A stretch of DNA of 23,214 nt, taken from positions 1 through 23,214 of the forward strand of contig CAJTXP010000058.1 of the NCBI GenBank assembly GCA_910583615.1, written 5' to 3'. The translations under genes were made by a program, and so were the position numbers. Source of the stretch: an uncultured Lachnospiraceae bacterium (lineage in GTDB: Bacteria; Bacillota; Clostridia; Lachnospirales; Lachnospiraceae). The notes beneath the pieces are model-generated. The model worked only from the letters and a program-made list of their open reading frames with translations. It did not search any database and was not told the DNA's origin. Shown piece by piece: positions 14,156 through 22,635 of this stretch. The number at the start of each line of letters is the position of its first letter. Position 1 is the stretch's first letter.

Positions 14156-15480
14156 AAATTCCTCCCTCCATGCCTTTGCCGAAAAAATATTGATCGGTTA
14201 TAGATCAGGAAACAGGCAACACTGCACCCCAGATGCACCACCATTCCAAAGCCGAACATCCTGCAGATAAACTTTATGTCGGGCGTAAATACACCCCTTA
14301 ACACAAGTCCGTATACAGCCGGATAATAGATCAGATTCACAATCATGGATATCACAAAGCAATACTGTGTTTTTCCATGCCCGATTAACAGATTGTCAAA
14401 GAGTACCGTATAACTGTACACCAGATAAAATGGTATTAATGTTACCAGTATTGTCTTGATTGCTTCATGGTTCTCGATTGCCATCACATTTTTTAAGAAT
14501 GGATTCAGCACGGGAATGAAACACAGCCACACAAGAAACACCGCAATGATGATCCTGTTGTAATCCTTTATTTTTCTTAAGGTTTCTTCTCCCCTGCATT
14601 CTTTCTTAATGATTTCCGCCAGGGCTGATATGGGAATCAGCAGCAATCCCCATATGATATTATTTGCCACCCAGTAATTTCCCTGCTCTGCTGCCTGATT
14701 CACCATTTTGCAGACAATGAGCGCATAAATCAGATTATCCAGCAGGACCTGAGCGCCGCCAAACAGACCAATAAATGCATACTTTTTCAAAAAAGCTCTC
14801 TCAAACTGAAAGGAAACCGCAAGCAACTGTTCTCTGTATACGGCAATCAAACACCATACAACACATATCGTATTTACGGAAATGTTGGAAATGGCGGCGC
14901 CGTTCACCCCAAATGCAGGAATGAAAAATAAATCTCCGATGATGGTAACTATTGTTTTCAAAAAGACCATCATATAGATGTAACATGGCCTTTCCAGCAC
15001 TACAAACAATACATTTACGAAGCTGACTGCATTTCCCACAATAAACCCGATCGTCTCCAGCCTGAGGTATACGGTCACTTCCCTGACCGGACCGGACGCC
15101 ATTTCCGACACCATCCGGCCGCAGTACCCAAGAACAAACAGGGAAAACAGGATATAAATCACATTTACGATCAAAAACGTCTGGAAGATCCGTTCTTTCC
15201 ATTTATGCTTGTCTTCTGCACACTGATTCAGCAGGGCAAACAAAGGCACAATCAAAAATGCCTGTATCGTCTCGTTGATCAGATCGAACCATTCCATATG
15301 GCCGACAATGCTCAGTCCGTCCGCCGACGGTCCGCCCGCGATTAAATTTGTTCTCACAATCGTATACAGAAACGGAATAAAGCTCATCAGCATCAGGCCG
15401 CAGTACAGATTTACCGGAAATCTGCCGTCTCTTTTACCTGTCTTCCTGCTCCCATTACAAACATTTCCTGCTTTCAACAC
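14137..15480 (-). CDS. MATE/flippase-like multidrug exporter family membrane protein
   Basis: This 447-residue polytopic protein has about 12 hydrophobic segments and the two-half layout of MATE and related exporters. Recognisable places are VVLERPCYIYMMVFLKTIV with FIPAFGVNGAAISNISVNT (the MATE-like GVNGAAIS stretch), FIGLFGGAQVLLDNLIYAL at the start of the second half, and AIKTILVTLIPFYLVYSYT. Such proteins expel cationic compounds or flip lipid-linked sugars using Na+ or H+ gradients; the substrate is unknown. The start is taken as GTG at 15480 with AAAAGGG upstream. It is the first gene of the operon, with a possible promoter about 80 bases upstream. The next gene's ATG overlaps its end by 19 bases. 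Confidence 0.8.
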   Translation of the reverse strand: MLKAGNVCNGSRKTGKRDGRFPVNLYCGLMLMSFIPFLYTIVRTNLIAGGPSADGLSIVGHMEWFDLINETIQAFLIVPLFALLNQCAEDKHKWKERIFQTFLIVNVIYILFSLFVLGYCGRMVSEMASGPVREVTVYLRLETIGFIVGNAVSFVNVLFVVLERPCYIYMMVFLKTIVTIIGDLFFIPAFGVNGAAISNISVNTICVVWCLIAVYREQLLAVSFQFERAFLKKYAFIGLFGGAQVLLDNLIYALIVCKMVNQAAEQGNYWVANNIIWGLLLIPISALAEIIKKECRGEETLRKIKDYNRIIIAVFLVWLCFIPVLNPFLKNVMAIENHEAIKTILVTLIPFYLVYSYTVLFDNLLIGHGKTQYCFVISMIVNLIYYPAVYGLVLRGVFTPDIKFICRMFGFGMVVHLGCSVACFLIYNRSIFFRQRHGGRNLWNSSK

Positions 15481-15560
15481 TTCGTATCCCTTTTATTTCT
15501 CATTTACTTTTCATCAGGTTCTTTAACAACCGGATTTCCCTTCGCAGTCTCATTTCTTTC

Positions 15561-15566
15561 ATTATA
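15561..15566 (-). promoter_or_regulatory. Likely -10 box (TATAAT) upstream of the MATE operon
   Basis: The minus strand shows a perfect TATAAT, about 80 bases before the GTG at 15480. I see no good -35 box at 17 bases, so the assignment is tentative. Confidence 0.35.
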
Positions 15567-15667
15567 CAGAATTTTCCACAAAAAATCATCCATTATCTGC
15601 ACAGGTAAAAAGGCAGTCATATTTCAAAAAAGGAGAATGGAGAGAAGGCCGGATTCTCTCCCCTGTA

Positions 15668-15700
15668 ATATAAAAGGGCGCTGATAAACTCTGCACCCTT
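15668..15700 (-). terminator. Rho-independent terminator of the 64-residue protein gene
   Basis: On the minus strand AAGGGTGC and GCGCCCTT form an eight-bp stem (15700-15693 with 15681-15674, one G-T pair) with an 11-base loop, followed by TTATATT. It begins 22 bases after the stop of the small gene. Confidence 0.6.
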
Positions 15701-15721
15701 CTTATTTCCCACGATTCAGTT

Positions 15722-15916
15722 TTACTCTTTAATTTCGTCAATATCCGTAAGATTTACACCAGCTACATTTAAAATAGCTTTTAATACAAGATATTTCTTT
15801 TTCAATTTCGCATATGTCTTTTCGGCATTTTCTTCTTTTGCCAGCAGCATATATTCTTGAATCTCTCTAAAATGATCAATTGCATCTTTCGCAATTTCCA
15901 GGTTCGTAGTCGGCAT
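15722..15916 (-). CDS. Small 64-residue helical protein of unknown function
   Basis: The product starts MPTTNLEIAKDAIDHFREIQ and continues with a charged helical stretch (ENAEKTYAKLKKKYLVLKAI) and an acidic end (DIDEIKE). It is probably two or three helices, soluble, and perhaps forms a coiled coil. I chose ATG 15916 because GGGAGGTGAT precedes it; a start at 15931 would lie on top of that site. The gene is distinctly A/T-rich compared with its neighbours, and has its own promoter and terminator, so it is a single-gene unit. The promoter is covered by a perfect 12-bp inverted repeat. The protein itself has no visible HTH, so it is not obviously the repressor. Confidence 0.65.
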   Translation of the reverse strand: MPTTNLEIAKDAIDHFREIQEYMLLAKEENAEKTYAKLKKKYLVLKAILNVAGVNLTDIDEIKE

Positions 15917-15944
15917 ATCATCACCTCCCAATTATGAAAAAAGA

Positions 15945-15980
15945 TTGTCTGATTATATTTAATATACCATAATCAGACAA
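15945..15980 (-). promoter_or_regulatory. Promoter with perfect 12-bp inverted repeat over -35 and -10
   Basis: On the minus strand TTGTCT (15980-15975) and TATAAT (15957-15952) are 17 bases apart, driving the 64-residue protein. The same region forms the repeat TTGTCTGATTAT / ATAATCAGACAA (15945-15956 and 15969-15980, spacer 12). A dimeric regulator bound there would cover both promoter boxes. Confidence 0.65.
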
Positions 15981-16052
15981 CAAAGTCTACCAATTTTCCG
16001 ACACTTCAGTATCTCGCCGATCGTCCCGTTCTCTTCCCGGGTATTTCGCATC

Positions 16053-16082
16053 TGGACAAATACATTTCCTTCATGTTAGTAT
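16053..16082 (+). promoter_or_regulatory. Possible promoter of the response regulator/kinase genes
   Basis: TGGACA (16053-16058) and TAGTAT (16077-16082) are 18 bases apart, and the response regulator ATG is at 16113. Both boxes depart from consensus, so strength is uncertain. Confidence 0.45.
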
Positions 16083-16112
16083 AAAAAAAAACGACAGGGT
16101 GGTAAAGGTACT

Positions 16113-16781
16113 ATGCAAAAAATCATGATCATCGAGGACGACCCGGCCATCCGGGAGGAGCTGGCGCTGATTCTGGAGAACGAGGGATACGCATCCCTGC
16201 CGGTGACAGACTTTGACGGCATTCCGGAACAGGCAATGCGGGAGCGCCCGGATCTAATCCTCCTGGATATCGGCCTGCCCGGGCGTGATGGGTTTTCCCT
16301 GTGCGCCGCTCTGCGAAAAGCCGTTGCCGCACCGGTGATTTTTGTCACCAGCCGGGATGCCGGCGTCGATGAGGTGCGGGCCTTAAGCCTGGGCGGAGAC
16401 GACTACATCACAAAGCCCTACAGCGTCCCCGTCCTGCTGGCCCGGATCAAGGCGGTTCTGCGCCGGACCGGAGGCGGACCGGCGCCGGCGGATGTTCTGG
16501 AAGCCGGAGGGCTGCGCCTGAGCCTGACAAAAGGAGCGGTGTCGGCCAATGGAAAAACGGCGGAGCTGACCCGGAATGAGCTGCAAATACTATCCTGTCT
16601 GATGATCCATGCAGGTCAGATCGTTTCCAGGGCCGATCTGATCGATACGCTGTGGGACCATCAGATTTACATTGACGACAACACTCTCAGCGTCAACATG
16701 ACCCGGCTGCGGGGAAAACTGGCGGACATCGGCCTTCCGGACGCCGTCAAAACCCGCCGCGGAATGGGGTATCAGCTATGA
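16113..16781 (+). CDS. OmpR/PhoB-family response regulator (BceR type)
   Basis: This 222-residue DNA-binding regulator has a receiver domain (about 1-115) with acidic pair Glu8-Asp9-Asp10, phosphoacceptor Asp52 (LLDIGLPGRDG), Thr79 and Lys101 (TKPYS). A winged-helix domain follows (about 125-222) with ELTRNELQILSCLM and VNMTRLRGKLADIG, ending TRRGMGYQL. All active-site residues are present. Its partner is the kinase encoded immediately downstream, the two overlapping by four bases (ATGA). The associated ABC genes place it with the BceR group, which switches on the transporter when antimicrobial peptides such as bacitracin are present. A matching binding site lies at 17774-17789. Confidence 0.92.
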   Translation: MQKIMIIEDDPAIREELALILENEGYASLPVTDFDGIPEQAMRERPDLILLDIGLPGRDGFSLCAALRKAVAAPVIFVTSRDAGVDEVRALSLGGDDYITKPYSVPVLLARIKAVLRRTGGGPAPADVLEAGGLRLSLTKGAVSANGKTAELTRNELQILSCLMIHAGQIVSRADLIDTLWDHQIYIDDNTLSVNMTRLRGKLADIGLPDAVKTRRGMGYQL

Positions 16782-17788
16782 CCCCGGGGGAATATTTATC
16801 GGACCGGTCCGTCCGGATTGCCCTGCAGCTGATCGGCGCCGGACTGGCGGCGCTGTTCCTCCTTGCCACGGGAACACAGCCTGGGGTTCTTATTATTTTA
16901 CTGATCGCATTTCTGCTGGTTTTTCTCATCGTACATTTGTTCGACTTCTTTCGGCTGCGCTCCCGGCTTCTGGAGCTGGAAACGATCCTGGAGGGACTGA
17001 ACCAGAAATACCTGTTTGCGGAATGTGCTCCGCCGCCCGGAGGACTCTACGAGCGGCGTCTTTTTGACCTGACCCGCCGGGCGGGGCGGGCCATGACCGG
17101 CGCAGTATCCGACGCCCAGGCCCGCCAGCGGGAATACCGGGAATATGTGGAACGCTGGGTACATGAAATCAAGGCCCCCATCACCGCCGCCCGGCTGATC
17201 TGCCGGGAACTGGACGGGGAGACCCGCCGGAAGCTTACGGCAGAGCTGGCACAGATTGAAGCCAATATCGAGCGGGCTCTGTTCTATGCCCGTGCGGAGA
17301 ATCCGGAACAGGACTGCCTGTTCCGGCAGGCGGACCTGGGGAAAATTGCTGCCCAGGCTATTGAAAATCACCGCGCCCTGCTGATTCAAAGCGGCGTCCG
17401 GGTGGAAACAGAGCATCTGAACGGCATCGTCTATACGGATGAAAAGTGGGCGGTCTTTCTCCTGGGCCAGCTCCTTCAGAACGCAGCCCGCTATCGGGGA
17501 GCAGCACCCGTGATCACTCTTTTTTCAAAACCTCTTGGGAAACAAATACAGCTTGTGGTGCAGGATAACGGCATCGGCATCCCGGCTCATGAACTGCCCC
17601 GGGTGTTTGACCGGGGATTTACCGGCAGCAACGGACGGGCCCGGGGAGGGTCCACCGGCATGGGGCTGTACCTGTGCCGGAAGCTGGCCGGTTTTCTGGA
17701 GCTGGGGCTTCATATCACATCGGAGGAAGGGAAAGGGACGGTTGTGACCCTTACGTTTCCGGCAAAAGAAACTCTTACAAAATTGTAA
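16778..17788 (+). CDS. Intramembrane-sensing histidine kinase (BceS type)
   Basis: This 336-residue kinase has two membrane helices (about 13-31 and 36-56) joined by only about five residues, so it has no extracellular sensor domain. That is the mark of BceS-like kinases, which sense through their partner ABC transporter. The H-box YVERWVHEIKAPITAARL has His129. The catalytic domain shows LLQNAARYRG (N234), DNGIGIP (263-269), the F-box VFDRGFTG and GSTGMGLYLCRKLA, all intact. It overlaps the regulator gene by four bases. Its last codons contain the candidate BceR box. The ligand is not directly readable from the sequence. Confidence 0.92.
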   Translation: MTPGEYLSDRSVRIALQLIGAGLAALFLLATGTQPGVLIILLIAFLLVFLIVHLFDFFRLRSRLLELETILEGLNQKYLFAECAPPPGGLYERRLFDLTRRAGRAMTGAVSDAQARQREYREYVERWVHEIKAPITAARLICRELDGETRRKLTAELAQIEANIERALFYARAENPEQDCLFRQADLGKIAAQAIENHRALLIQSGVRVETEHLNGIVYTDEKWAVFLLGQLLQNAARYRGAAPVITLFSKPLGKQIQLVVQDNGIGIPAHELPRVFDRGFTGSNGRARGGSTGMGLYLCRKLAGFLELGLHITSEEGKGTVVTLTFPAKETLTKL

Positions 17789-17789
17789 G
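17774..17789. promoter_or_regulatory. BceR-type operator box before the ABC genes
   Basis: CTTACAAAATTGTAAG is a dyad that matches the published BceR-like box TNACA-N4-TGTAA exactly (TTACA-AAAT-TGTAA, 17775-17788). It overlaps the stop codon of the kinase gene and lies about 210 bases before the ABC ATPase. A weak promoter, TACAAC-17-TACCAT (17810-17838), lies at a distance suited to activation from this box. Confidence 0.75.
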
Positions 17790-17902
17790 GAAAATCCATA
17801 TCCATTCGATACAACATCCTTTGCTTCCGGTGTACCATAGAGCCGTAAGCCGGCAGCGGCAGGCAATCTATGAAACACAGCATCTGTCCAAACAAGAACT
17901 TC

Positions 17903-17943
17903 GGAAGGATTTTGGGACACGGAACGAGGCCCCAAATTCTTCC
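17903..17943. repeat. Imperfect 14-bp inverted repeat in the ABC gene leader
   Basis: GGAAGGATTTTGGG (17903-17916) and CCCCAAATTCTTCC (17930-17943) pair at 12 of 14 positions around 13 bases. It is in the untranslated stretch before the ATPase gene and has no T-run after it, so it is more likely a leader structure than a terminator. Otherwise the 17789-17997 stretch holds no credible gene. Confidence 0.4.
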
Positions 17944-17997
17944 AGACCATGGGGTGAAGTGAGCGGCAGATGCGGAACTTAAAAGGAGGCAAACGGT

Positions 17998-18756
17998 ATG
18001 CTGCAAGTACAGAACATCGAAAAATACTACGGTGACAAAAACAACGTCACCAAAGCGCTGGACCGGGTGAGTTTTGACGTGGAATCCGGAGAGTTCCTGG
18101 CCATCATGGGAGCATCCGGCTCGGGCAAGACCACCCTGCTCAACTGCATCTCTACCATCGATACTATCAGCGCAGGGAAAATTTTTCTGGACGGAGTGAG
18201 TATCGACGATCTCAGTGAAAAAGAACTGGCGAAATTCCGACGGGAGCGGCTGGGCTTTGTGTTCCAGGATTCCAATCTGCTGGATACTCTGACGATTGAG
18301 GAAAACATCGGGCTGGCCCTCTCGCTGAATCATAAGGATCCAAAAAAAGTCCAGGGCCAGGTGCGCGAAATTGCCCGAAAGCTTGGGATCACGGACGTCC
18401 TGCCCAAATTCCCTTACCAGGTCTCCGGCGGACAGAAGCAGCGGGCCGCCTGCGCGCGGGCGCTGGTGGCGGGACAGTCTCTCCTTCTGGCCGACGAACC
18501 AACCGGGGCGCTGGACTCTAAGGCGTCCAGGAATCTGCTGGAAGTCCTGTCCACCATGAATCAGGACACCGGCGCCACCATCCTCATGGTCACCCATGAC
18601 GCATACAGCGCCAGCTACGCAAAACGGGTGCTGTTCCTGAAGGACGGACGGGTGTTCAACGAACTTCTGAAAGGAGAACGGGGACGGTCTATATTCTACC
18701 ACGAAATTCTGGACGTTCTTGCCGCGCTGGGAGGTGATATCAGTGACGTTATCTGA
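17998..18756 (+). CDS. BceA-type ABC transporter ATPase
   Basis: This 252-residue ATPase of the MacB/LolD-like (FtsX-partner) group powers the permease encoded next. It shows Walker A GASGSGKT (38-45), the Q-loop at FVFQDSNLLD, the signature SGGQ (143-146) and Walker B LLLADEPTGALD, then the switch His in VTHD. Length and motifs are normal for BceA. AAAGGAGG lies about six bases before the ATG. Its end overlaps the permease GTG by 14 bases. With that permease it forms a peptide-antibiotic resistance transporter that also signals to the kinase. Confidence 0.93.
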   Translation: MLQVQNIEKYYGDKNNVTKALDRVSFDVESGEFLAIMGASGSGKTTLLNCISTIDTISAGKIFLDGVSIDDLSEKELAKFRRERLGFVFQDSNLLDTLTIEENIGLALSLNHKDPKKVQGQVREIARKLGITDVLPKFPYQVSGGQKQRAACARALVAGQSLLLADEPTGALDSKASRNLLEVLSTMNQDTGATILMVTHDAYSASYAKRVLFLKDGRVFNELLKGERGRSIFYHEILDVLAALGGDISDVI

Positions 18757-20692
18757 ACTGTCTCTCCGAAATGCCAGACGGCAGGCCAAAGATTATCTGG
18801 TGTATTTTGTCACGGTCGTAATGGCCGCGGCGCTTTTGTATTCTTTCAACGGGCTGGTGTTCTCCCGTGAGATCAACACCCTGTCCATCAGCATGTCCAC
18901 GCTTCCCATGATGATTGCGATGGCCAGCGTGGTGGTAGTATGCGTCTTCGGCTGGCTGGTAGCCTACGCCACAAGATTCATGCTCCTGCGCCGGGGGCGG
19001 GAACTGGGAACCTATCTGCTCATCGGCCTGGAGAACCGGCAGGTAGCCCGTCTGTTCTTTCTGGAAAACCTGACAGTGGGAAGCTTTGCCCTTTTGCTTG
19101 GGACCGCTCTGGGCGGACTGCTCTATCAGGCGCTTCGGGCCATCGTGCTGACGCTGTTCGGCCTGCCCTACACCTTCTCCTTCGGCTTCTCACTCCCCGC
19201 CCTGGGACTGACGGTCGCCTGTTTTGCCCTGATCTACCTCTTCGCCCTGCACCGGAGCCGCAGATATATCCGCAGAGCCAGGATCCACGATCTGATCTAC
19301 GTCGACCGGGTCAACGAGGGTGCGGTCGTCCGAACCGGCAGAAAACGCCGCCGGGCCTTTGCTGTATCCATCATCCTGGGTGTTATCGGAACCCTTTTAC
19401 TGATGGCGGGAAGCTCCATTCCCGGCGTCATCGGGGCGGGATGCGTGATTGTATTTTTGTTCGGCTTCTTCCACTCTTTCGCCTCCGGAGTGCCTGACTT
19501 CTTTGACAGACAGCCCGCCCGGAAATACCGGGGACAGAATCTGCTGGTTTTCCGCACGCTCACCTCCAAGCTGGCTACCATGGGGACGCTTATGGCCGTT
19601 ATCTCCATGATCTTCACCGCCACCCTCATGTCCGAGGGAGCAGGAATGGTGTTCCGGGGACTCTTTGCGGGCCGGGCGGCAGAAAACGCCTGCTTCGACC
19701 TGTATATCGGCACCGCCGATGACGAGCCCTTAAGCCAGGATTATCTGGACTACATCCAGGAGAATCTCCCCGTGGAACAGGCGCTTTGCTACAGCATCTA
19801 TCAGAGGGAAGACAGCCTGGTTATGGATTATGTGGAAAGCAGCGGAGAAGATTATTACCGCTATTTTGACCGGGACCCGGTACTTCGATACAGCGACTAC
19901 GCCGCTCTTCGGGCGATCGCCGGCTACCCGCCGGTGGAATTGCAGCAGGGAGAATATCTCATCCACTGCAGGGCCTATCTGGAAGAACATCTGGCCGACT
20001 ACACCCGGCCCATTTCCTGCGGACGCGCTCATCTGACCCTTGGCGGAGTCTATACGGAACACCTGCTGCAAAACTACGACACGAGCAACGGAGCCCGGTA
20101 TATCCTCGTGGTTCCCGACGAAGCGGCGGAGGGCCTGCCGGTATTCCATCACGCCTATGCAGCCAGAACTGCTTCTCCGGTGACGGAAGCGCAGTTCTAC
20201 GACCTGTATGACATTCACTACCGGCTGGAGGAACAGAATCTCACGCGAAGCTATGACGAGATCCACACCAAAGCCATGGAGGAAGAAGATGCGGCGGCCG
20301 GGACAGCCGTCACCGTATTCCCTCTCTTTTTCCTGGCACTGTCCCTTACCATGACCGCCGCTACGATCCTGACCATTCAGCAGCTCAGTGAATCGGAGCG
20401 GTACCGGCGTCAGTTCGCCCTGCTGCAAAAGCTGGGTATGGACCGACGGGAGATGGCAAAGACCCTGCGAACCCAGTTCGCCATCTATTACGCCCTGCCC
20501 GCCATCCCTCCGGTGCTCATCGGCGTGCCCTTTATCTTCCATTTCGCCCATGCCCCCGAGCCGGGAGTGATGGTGGGAATGAACAGTCCCGGCGCCATCG
20601 TGATGATTTCACTGGGGATCTTCTTCCTGATCTATGCAGTCTACATCCTGCTGGCTTACACCAGCCTGAAGCGGAATGTACTGCCGAAATAA
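18743..20692 (+). CDS. BceB-type ABC transporter permease (FtsX-like, large extracellular domain)
   Basis: This 649-residue membrane protein has the BceB layout: an N-terminal helix with NARRQAKDYLVYF, then FtsX-like helices (LENLTVGSFALLLGTALGGL and following), about ten in total. A large extracellular domain of about 220 residues (about 300-520) lies between the seventh and eighth helices and is the usual ligand-sensing part. The last three helices begin near residue 522 (FPLFFLALSLTMTAATIL), with LLQKLGMDRREMAKTL between the eighth and ninth. The start is GTG at 18743, behind GGGAGGTGAT, and overlaps the ATPase gene by 14 bases. The frame can be extended to a TTG at 18719, but without a ribosome site. 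No obvious terminator follows before the convergent gene at 20715. Confidence 0.92.
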   Translation: MTLSELSLRNARRQAKDYLVYFVTVVMAAALLYSFNGLVFSREINTLSISMSTLPMMIAMASVVVVCVFGWLVAYATRFMLLRRGRELGTYLLIGLENRQVARLFFLENLTVGSFALLLGTALGGLLYQALRAIVLTLFGLPYTFSFGFSLPALGLTVACFALIYLFALHRSRRYIRRARIHDLIYVDRVNEGAVVRTGRKRRRAFAVSIILGVIGTLLLMAGSSIPGVIGAGCVIVFLFGFFHSFASGVPDFFDRQPARKYRGQNLLVFRTLTSKLATMGTLMAVISMIFTATLMSEGAGMVFRGLFAGRAAENACFDLYIGTADDEPLSQDYLDYIQENLPVEQALCYSIYQREDSLVMDYVESSGEDYYRYFDRDPVLRYSDYAALRAIAGYPPVELQQGEYLIHCRAYLEEHLADYTRPISCGRAHLTLGGVYTEHLLQNYDTSNGARYILVVPDEAAEGLPVFHHAYAARTASPVTEAQFYDLYDIHYRLEEQNLTRSYDEIHTKAMEEEDAAAGTAVTVFPLFFLALSLTMTAATILTIQQLSESERYRRQFALLQKLGMDRREMAKTLRTQFAIYYALPAIPPVLIGVPFIFHFAHAPEPGVMVGMNSPGAIVMISLGIFFLIYAVYILLAYTSLKRNVLPK

Positions 20693-20714
20693 TGTTTACA
20701 TTTTCCGGATGAAG

Positions 20715-21629
20715 TTACAGCCCACAGAATACCCAGCGCCCCTCCCGGCACTGCTGGGCATTGTCGATCATCCACCGGCCCTCCGTCAGGCGCAGCAGAA
20801 AACGATAGTAAAAAATTCCGTTTTCTGCATAAATCCAGCATTTATTTTTTGTGATCTGCTCTCCCGCGATCAGGCGGTGACCGGTATAAGTTCCACCATG
20901 TCTCCAGGAAAGATGGACCGGACGCCAGCCGGGACGGGGAGACAGACTTACCCGTCTGGAAAACAGATCATCGATATCCGCCTGGTCGCCGTACCCTCTC
21001 TGCTCTGCCAACCGCTCCCAACGGTTCATTTCTTCAAAAAATGCCTGCAGAGCAGTAAGGGGCGCCTGCAGCCCGGGGGCATCCAGTGGGATCTGATTTT
21101 TCATGGACTTATAGGCGCGGGCGTCCTCATAGGCTTTGTACTGCTCTTTTGTAAACAGCCCGGCCCGCCCTTCGTCGTCATGTTCGTCGGTGTCGTTGAC
21201 CCGCAGTTTATCCCTCCAAGATATGGACATCAATCCCTCAAACGTGACGTAAGGGCAGGCCGCGATGTAGAGATGCTCCAGTTTTTTGATCTGTGCCGCC
21301 TGAGACAGTCCCTCATCATCCAGAGCCGTCCGCTGCAAAAACAGATCCTTCAGCGGCAAATCCGCTAACAGTTTCAGTCCATGCCCGGTGATCTGTCTGC
21401 CCCGCAGCAGGGCCAGCATATTTAATTTTGGAATCTGCGCCAGAATCGGAAAGCACTGGTCTCCGAACGGAACGTCATCCAGTGAGACCGCCTGCAGTTT
21501 CGGACATTGTCTGACCGCTGCCTCCAGGGTCTCCAGATTCAGCGGCGCTTCCACTCTCTTCTTCCCGTCGCAGACATATGCGCCGTCCTTATATTCCAGC
21601 AAATATGTATTCGGAGCAAACGCTAACAT
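20715..21629 (-). CDS. Leucine-rich-repeat protein with a separate C-terminal domain
   Basis: The 304-residue soluble protein begins MLAFAPNTYLLEYKDG. Residues about 30-140 contain LRR-like units (CPKLQAVSLDDVPF, IPKLNMLALLRGRQITGHGL, LPLKDLFLQRTALDDEGL, IKKLEHLYIAACPYVTFEGL). A charged linker follows, and then a second domain from about residue 170 (LTALQAFFEEMNRWERLAEQ ... WRPVHLSWRHGGTYTGHRL ... NGIFYYRFLLRLTEGRWMI) that resembles NTF2-like folds in its aromatic strands; that resemblance is a guess. Its ATG overlaps the stop of the upstream gene by seven bases (ATGTTAG), so the two are translationally coupled. The LRR suggests protein binding; no catalytic motif is visible. Confidence 0.65.
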   Translation of the reverse strand: MLAFAPNTYLLEYKDGAYVCDGKKRVEAPLNLETLEAAVRQCPKLQAVSLDDVPFGDQCFPILAQIPKLNMLALLRGRQITGHGLKLLADLPLKDLFLQRTALDDEGLSQAAQIKKLEHLYIAACPYVTFEGLMSISWRDKLRVNDTDEHDDEGRAGLFTKEQYKAYEDARAYKSMKNQIPLDAPGLQAPLTALQAFFEEMNRWERLAEQRGYGDQADIDDLFSRRVSLSPRPGWRPVHLSWRHGGTYTGHRLIAGEQITKNKCWIYAENGIFYYRFLLRLTEGRWMIDNAQQCREGRWVFCGL

Positions 21630-22612
21630 AAAAAATCCTTTCTCCAGTTCCGGTATTCCTGCTCTATCCTTTCCGCATATGGATCCTCTGCGGCCTTTGC
21701 AGCGGCAATTCCTTTTGTATAAAGATTTCCGTACCAGCCGGACCGGGGTTTATTTTCCAGCTCTTCTTTTATCCGCTTCCATAATTCCAGGTTTCCTCCC
21801 GGATCATGGGTGACGACCTCGCAGCATTCCTCCAGAATATCCCCGAACAGGCGGATTCCCCTGATCTGTCCGTAATCCGTCGTCTCCAGAACAGTCCTGC
21901 AGTACCCGGCCGCCTTCCCGTAATCGCCCATATCCAGATAACAGCGAATCAGATCCCGATATCCGGAAATCAGATCCCTTACCTTCCCAGATCCTGCTTC
22001 CATAGTCTCTTTCAGCTGTTGTTGATAAAGCTTCTCATTTTCCATATGTCTGCCAAGGCAGGTGTTAAACCTGATCAGGGTACTTCGGTTGGAGCGATTC
22101 CATCCGGCAGCATCTTCTGTCTCCTTTTTCCATGCGTCCACCAGAAGGCCCATCACATCTTTGTAATCCAGCTCCTGACTGATATAAATGCAGTCCAGAA
22201 GATCATTGTTCTCAAAATCCTCCTCCACCGGATCTTCCGCATCATATCCGCAGGCGCAGTCAAAATTGGCATTCTTTGCCCGTTCCAGCAGATGGTCATA
22301 CGAATGCCCGCCGTTATATTTCCCAAGCAGCCACGTCAGAATGCGAAGCGTACTCCCGATCCCCTGAAAGGAATTCGTTTCCCTGTCCTTCAGCTCCTCC
22401 TGGAACAGATACACAACCGTGCGCTCATCGTCAATCCTGTTGTATAAAAGATAATATGCCAGCCGCAGACGGTTCGTATAATTGGCGTCGTCCGTGCCCC
22501 ATTCTCCATTTTGAAATTCCCGATAGCAGACCTGACCGGCATCCCCTGCTCTCAGCGCTTCGTATACGTTCTGCTGTTCGTTTATTTTTTCCCTTAATTT
22601 ATTCCTTATCAT
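21623..22612 (-). CDS. Unknown helical-repeat (TPR-like) protein
   Basis: The 329-residue product has no signal peptide or membrane helix and looks helical throughout. TPR-like helices are seen around RLRLAYYLLYNRIDDERTVV and DLIRCYLDMGDYGKAAGYCR. Two stretches are Cys-rich (NFDCACGYDAEDPVEED and GDILEECCEV). I recognise no family. It is the gene before the LRR gene, sharing seven bases with it, and starts 24 bases after the DUF2200 gene. A weak AGG is the only ribosome site near its ATG (22612), so it may depend on coupling to DUF2200. The genomic context (LRR partner, TPR) resembles accessory loci for protein interaction, but function is unknown. Confidence 0.65.
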   Translation of the reverse strand: MIRNKLREKINEQQNVYEALRAGDAGQVCYREFQNGEWGTDDANYTNRLRLAYYLLYNRIDDERTVVYLFQEELKDRETNSFQGIGSTLRILTWLLGKYNGGHSYDHLLERAKNANFDCACGYDAEDPVEEDFENNDLLDCIYISQELDYKDVMGLLVDAWKKETEDAAGWNRSNRSTLIRFNTCLGRHMENEKLYQQQLKETMEAGSGKVRDLISGYRDLIRCYLDMGDYGKAAGYCRTVLETTDYGQIRGIRLFGDILEECCEVVTHDPGGNLELWKRIKEELENKPRSGWYGNLYTKGIAAAKAAEDPYAERIEQEYRNWRKDFLC

Positions 22613-22635
22613 CCTGATTCGTCTTGTCCCCCATT

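Noticed and set aside
17674..17982. Plus-strand frame spanning the kinase end and the leader
   Set aside because: It overlaps the kinase gene out of frame and lacks a ribosome site; the region is better explained as leader with an operator.
17710..18789. Minus-strand open frame of 359 codons opposite the BceA-type gene
   Set aside because: The plus strand carries all ABC ATPase motifs; this is an antisense shadow.
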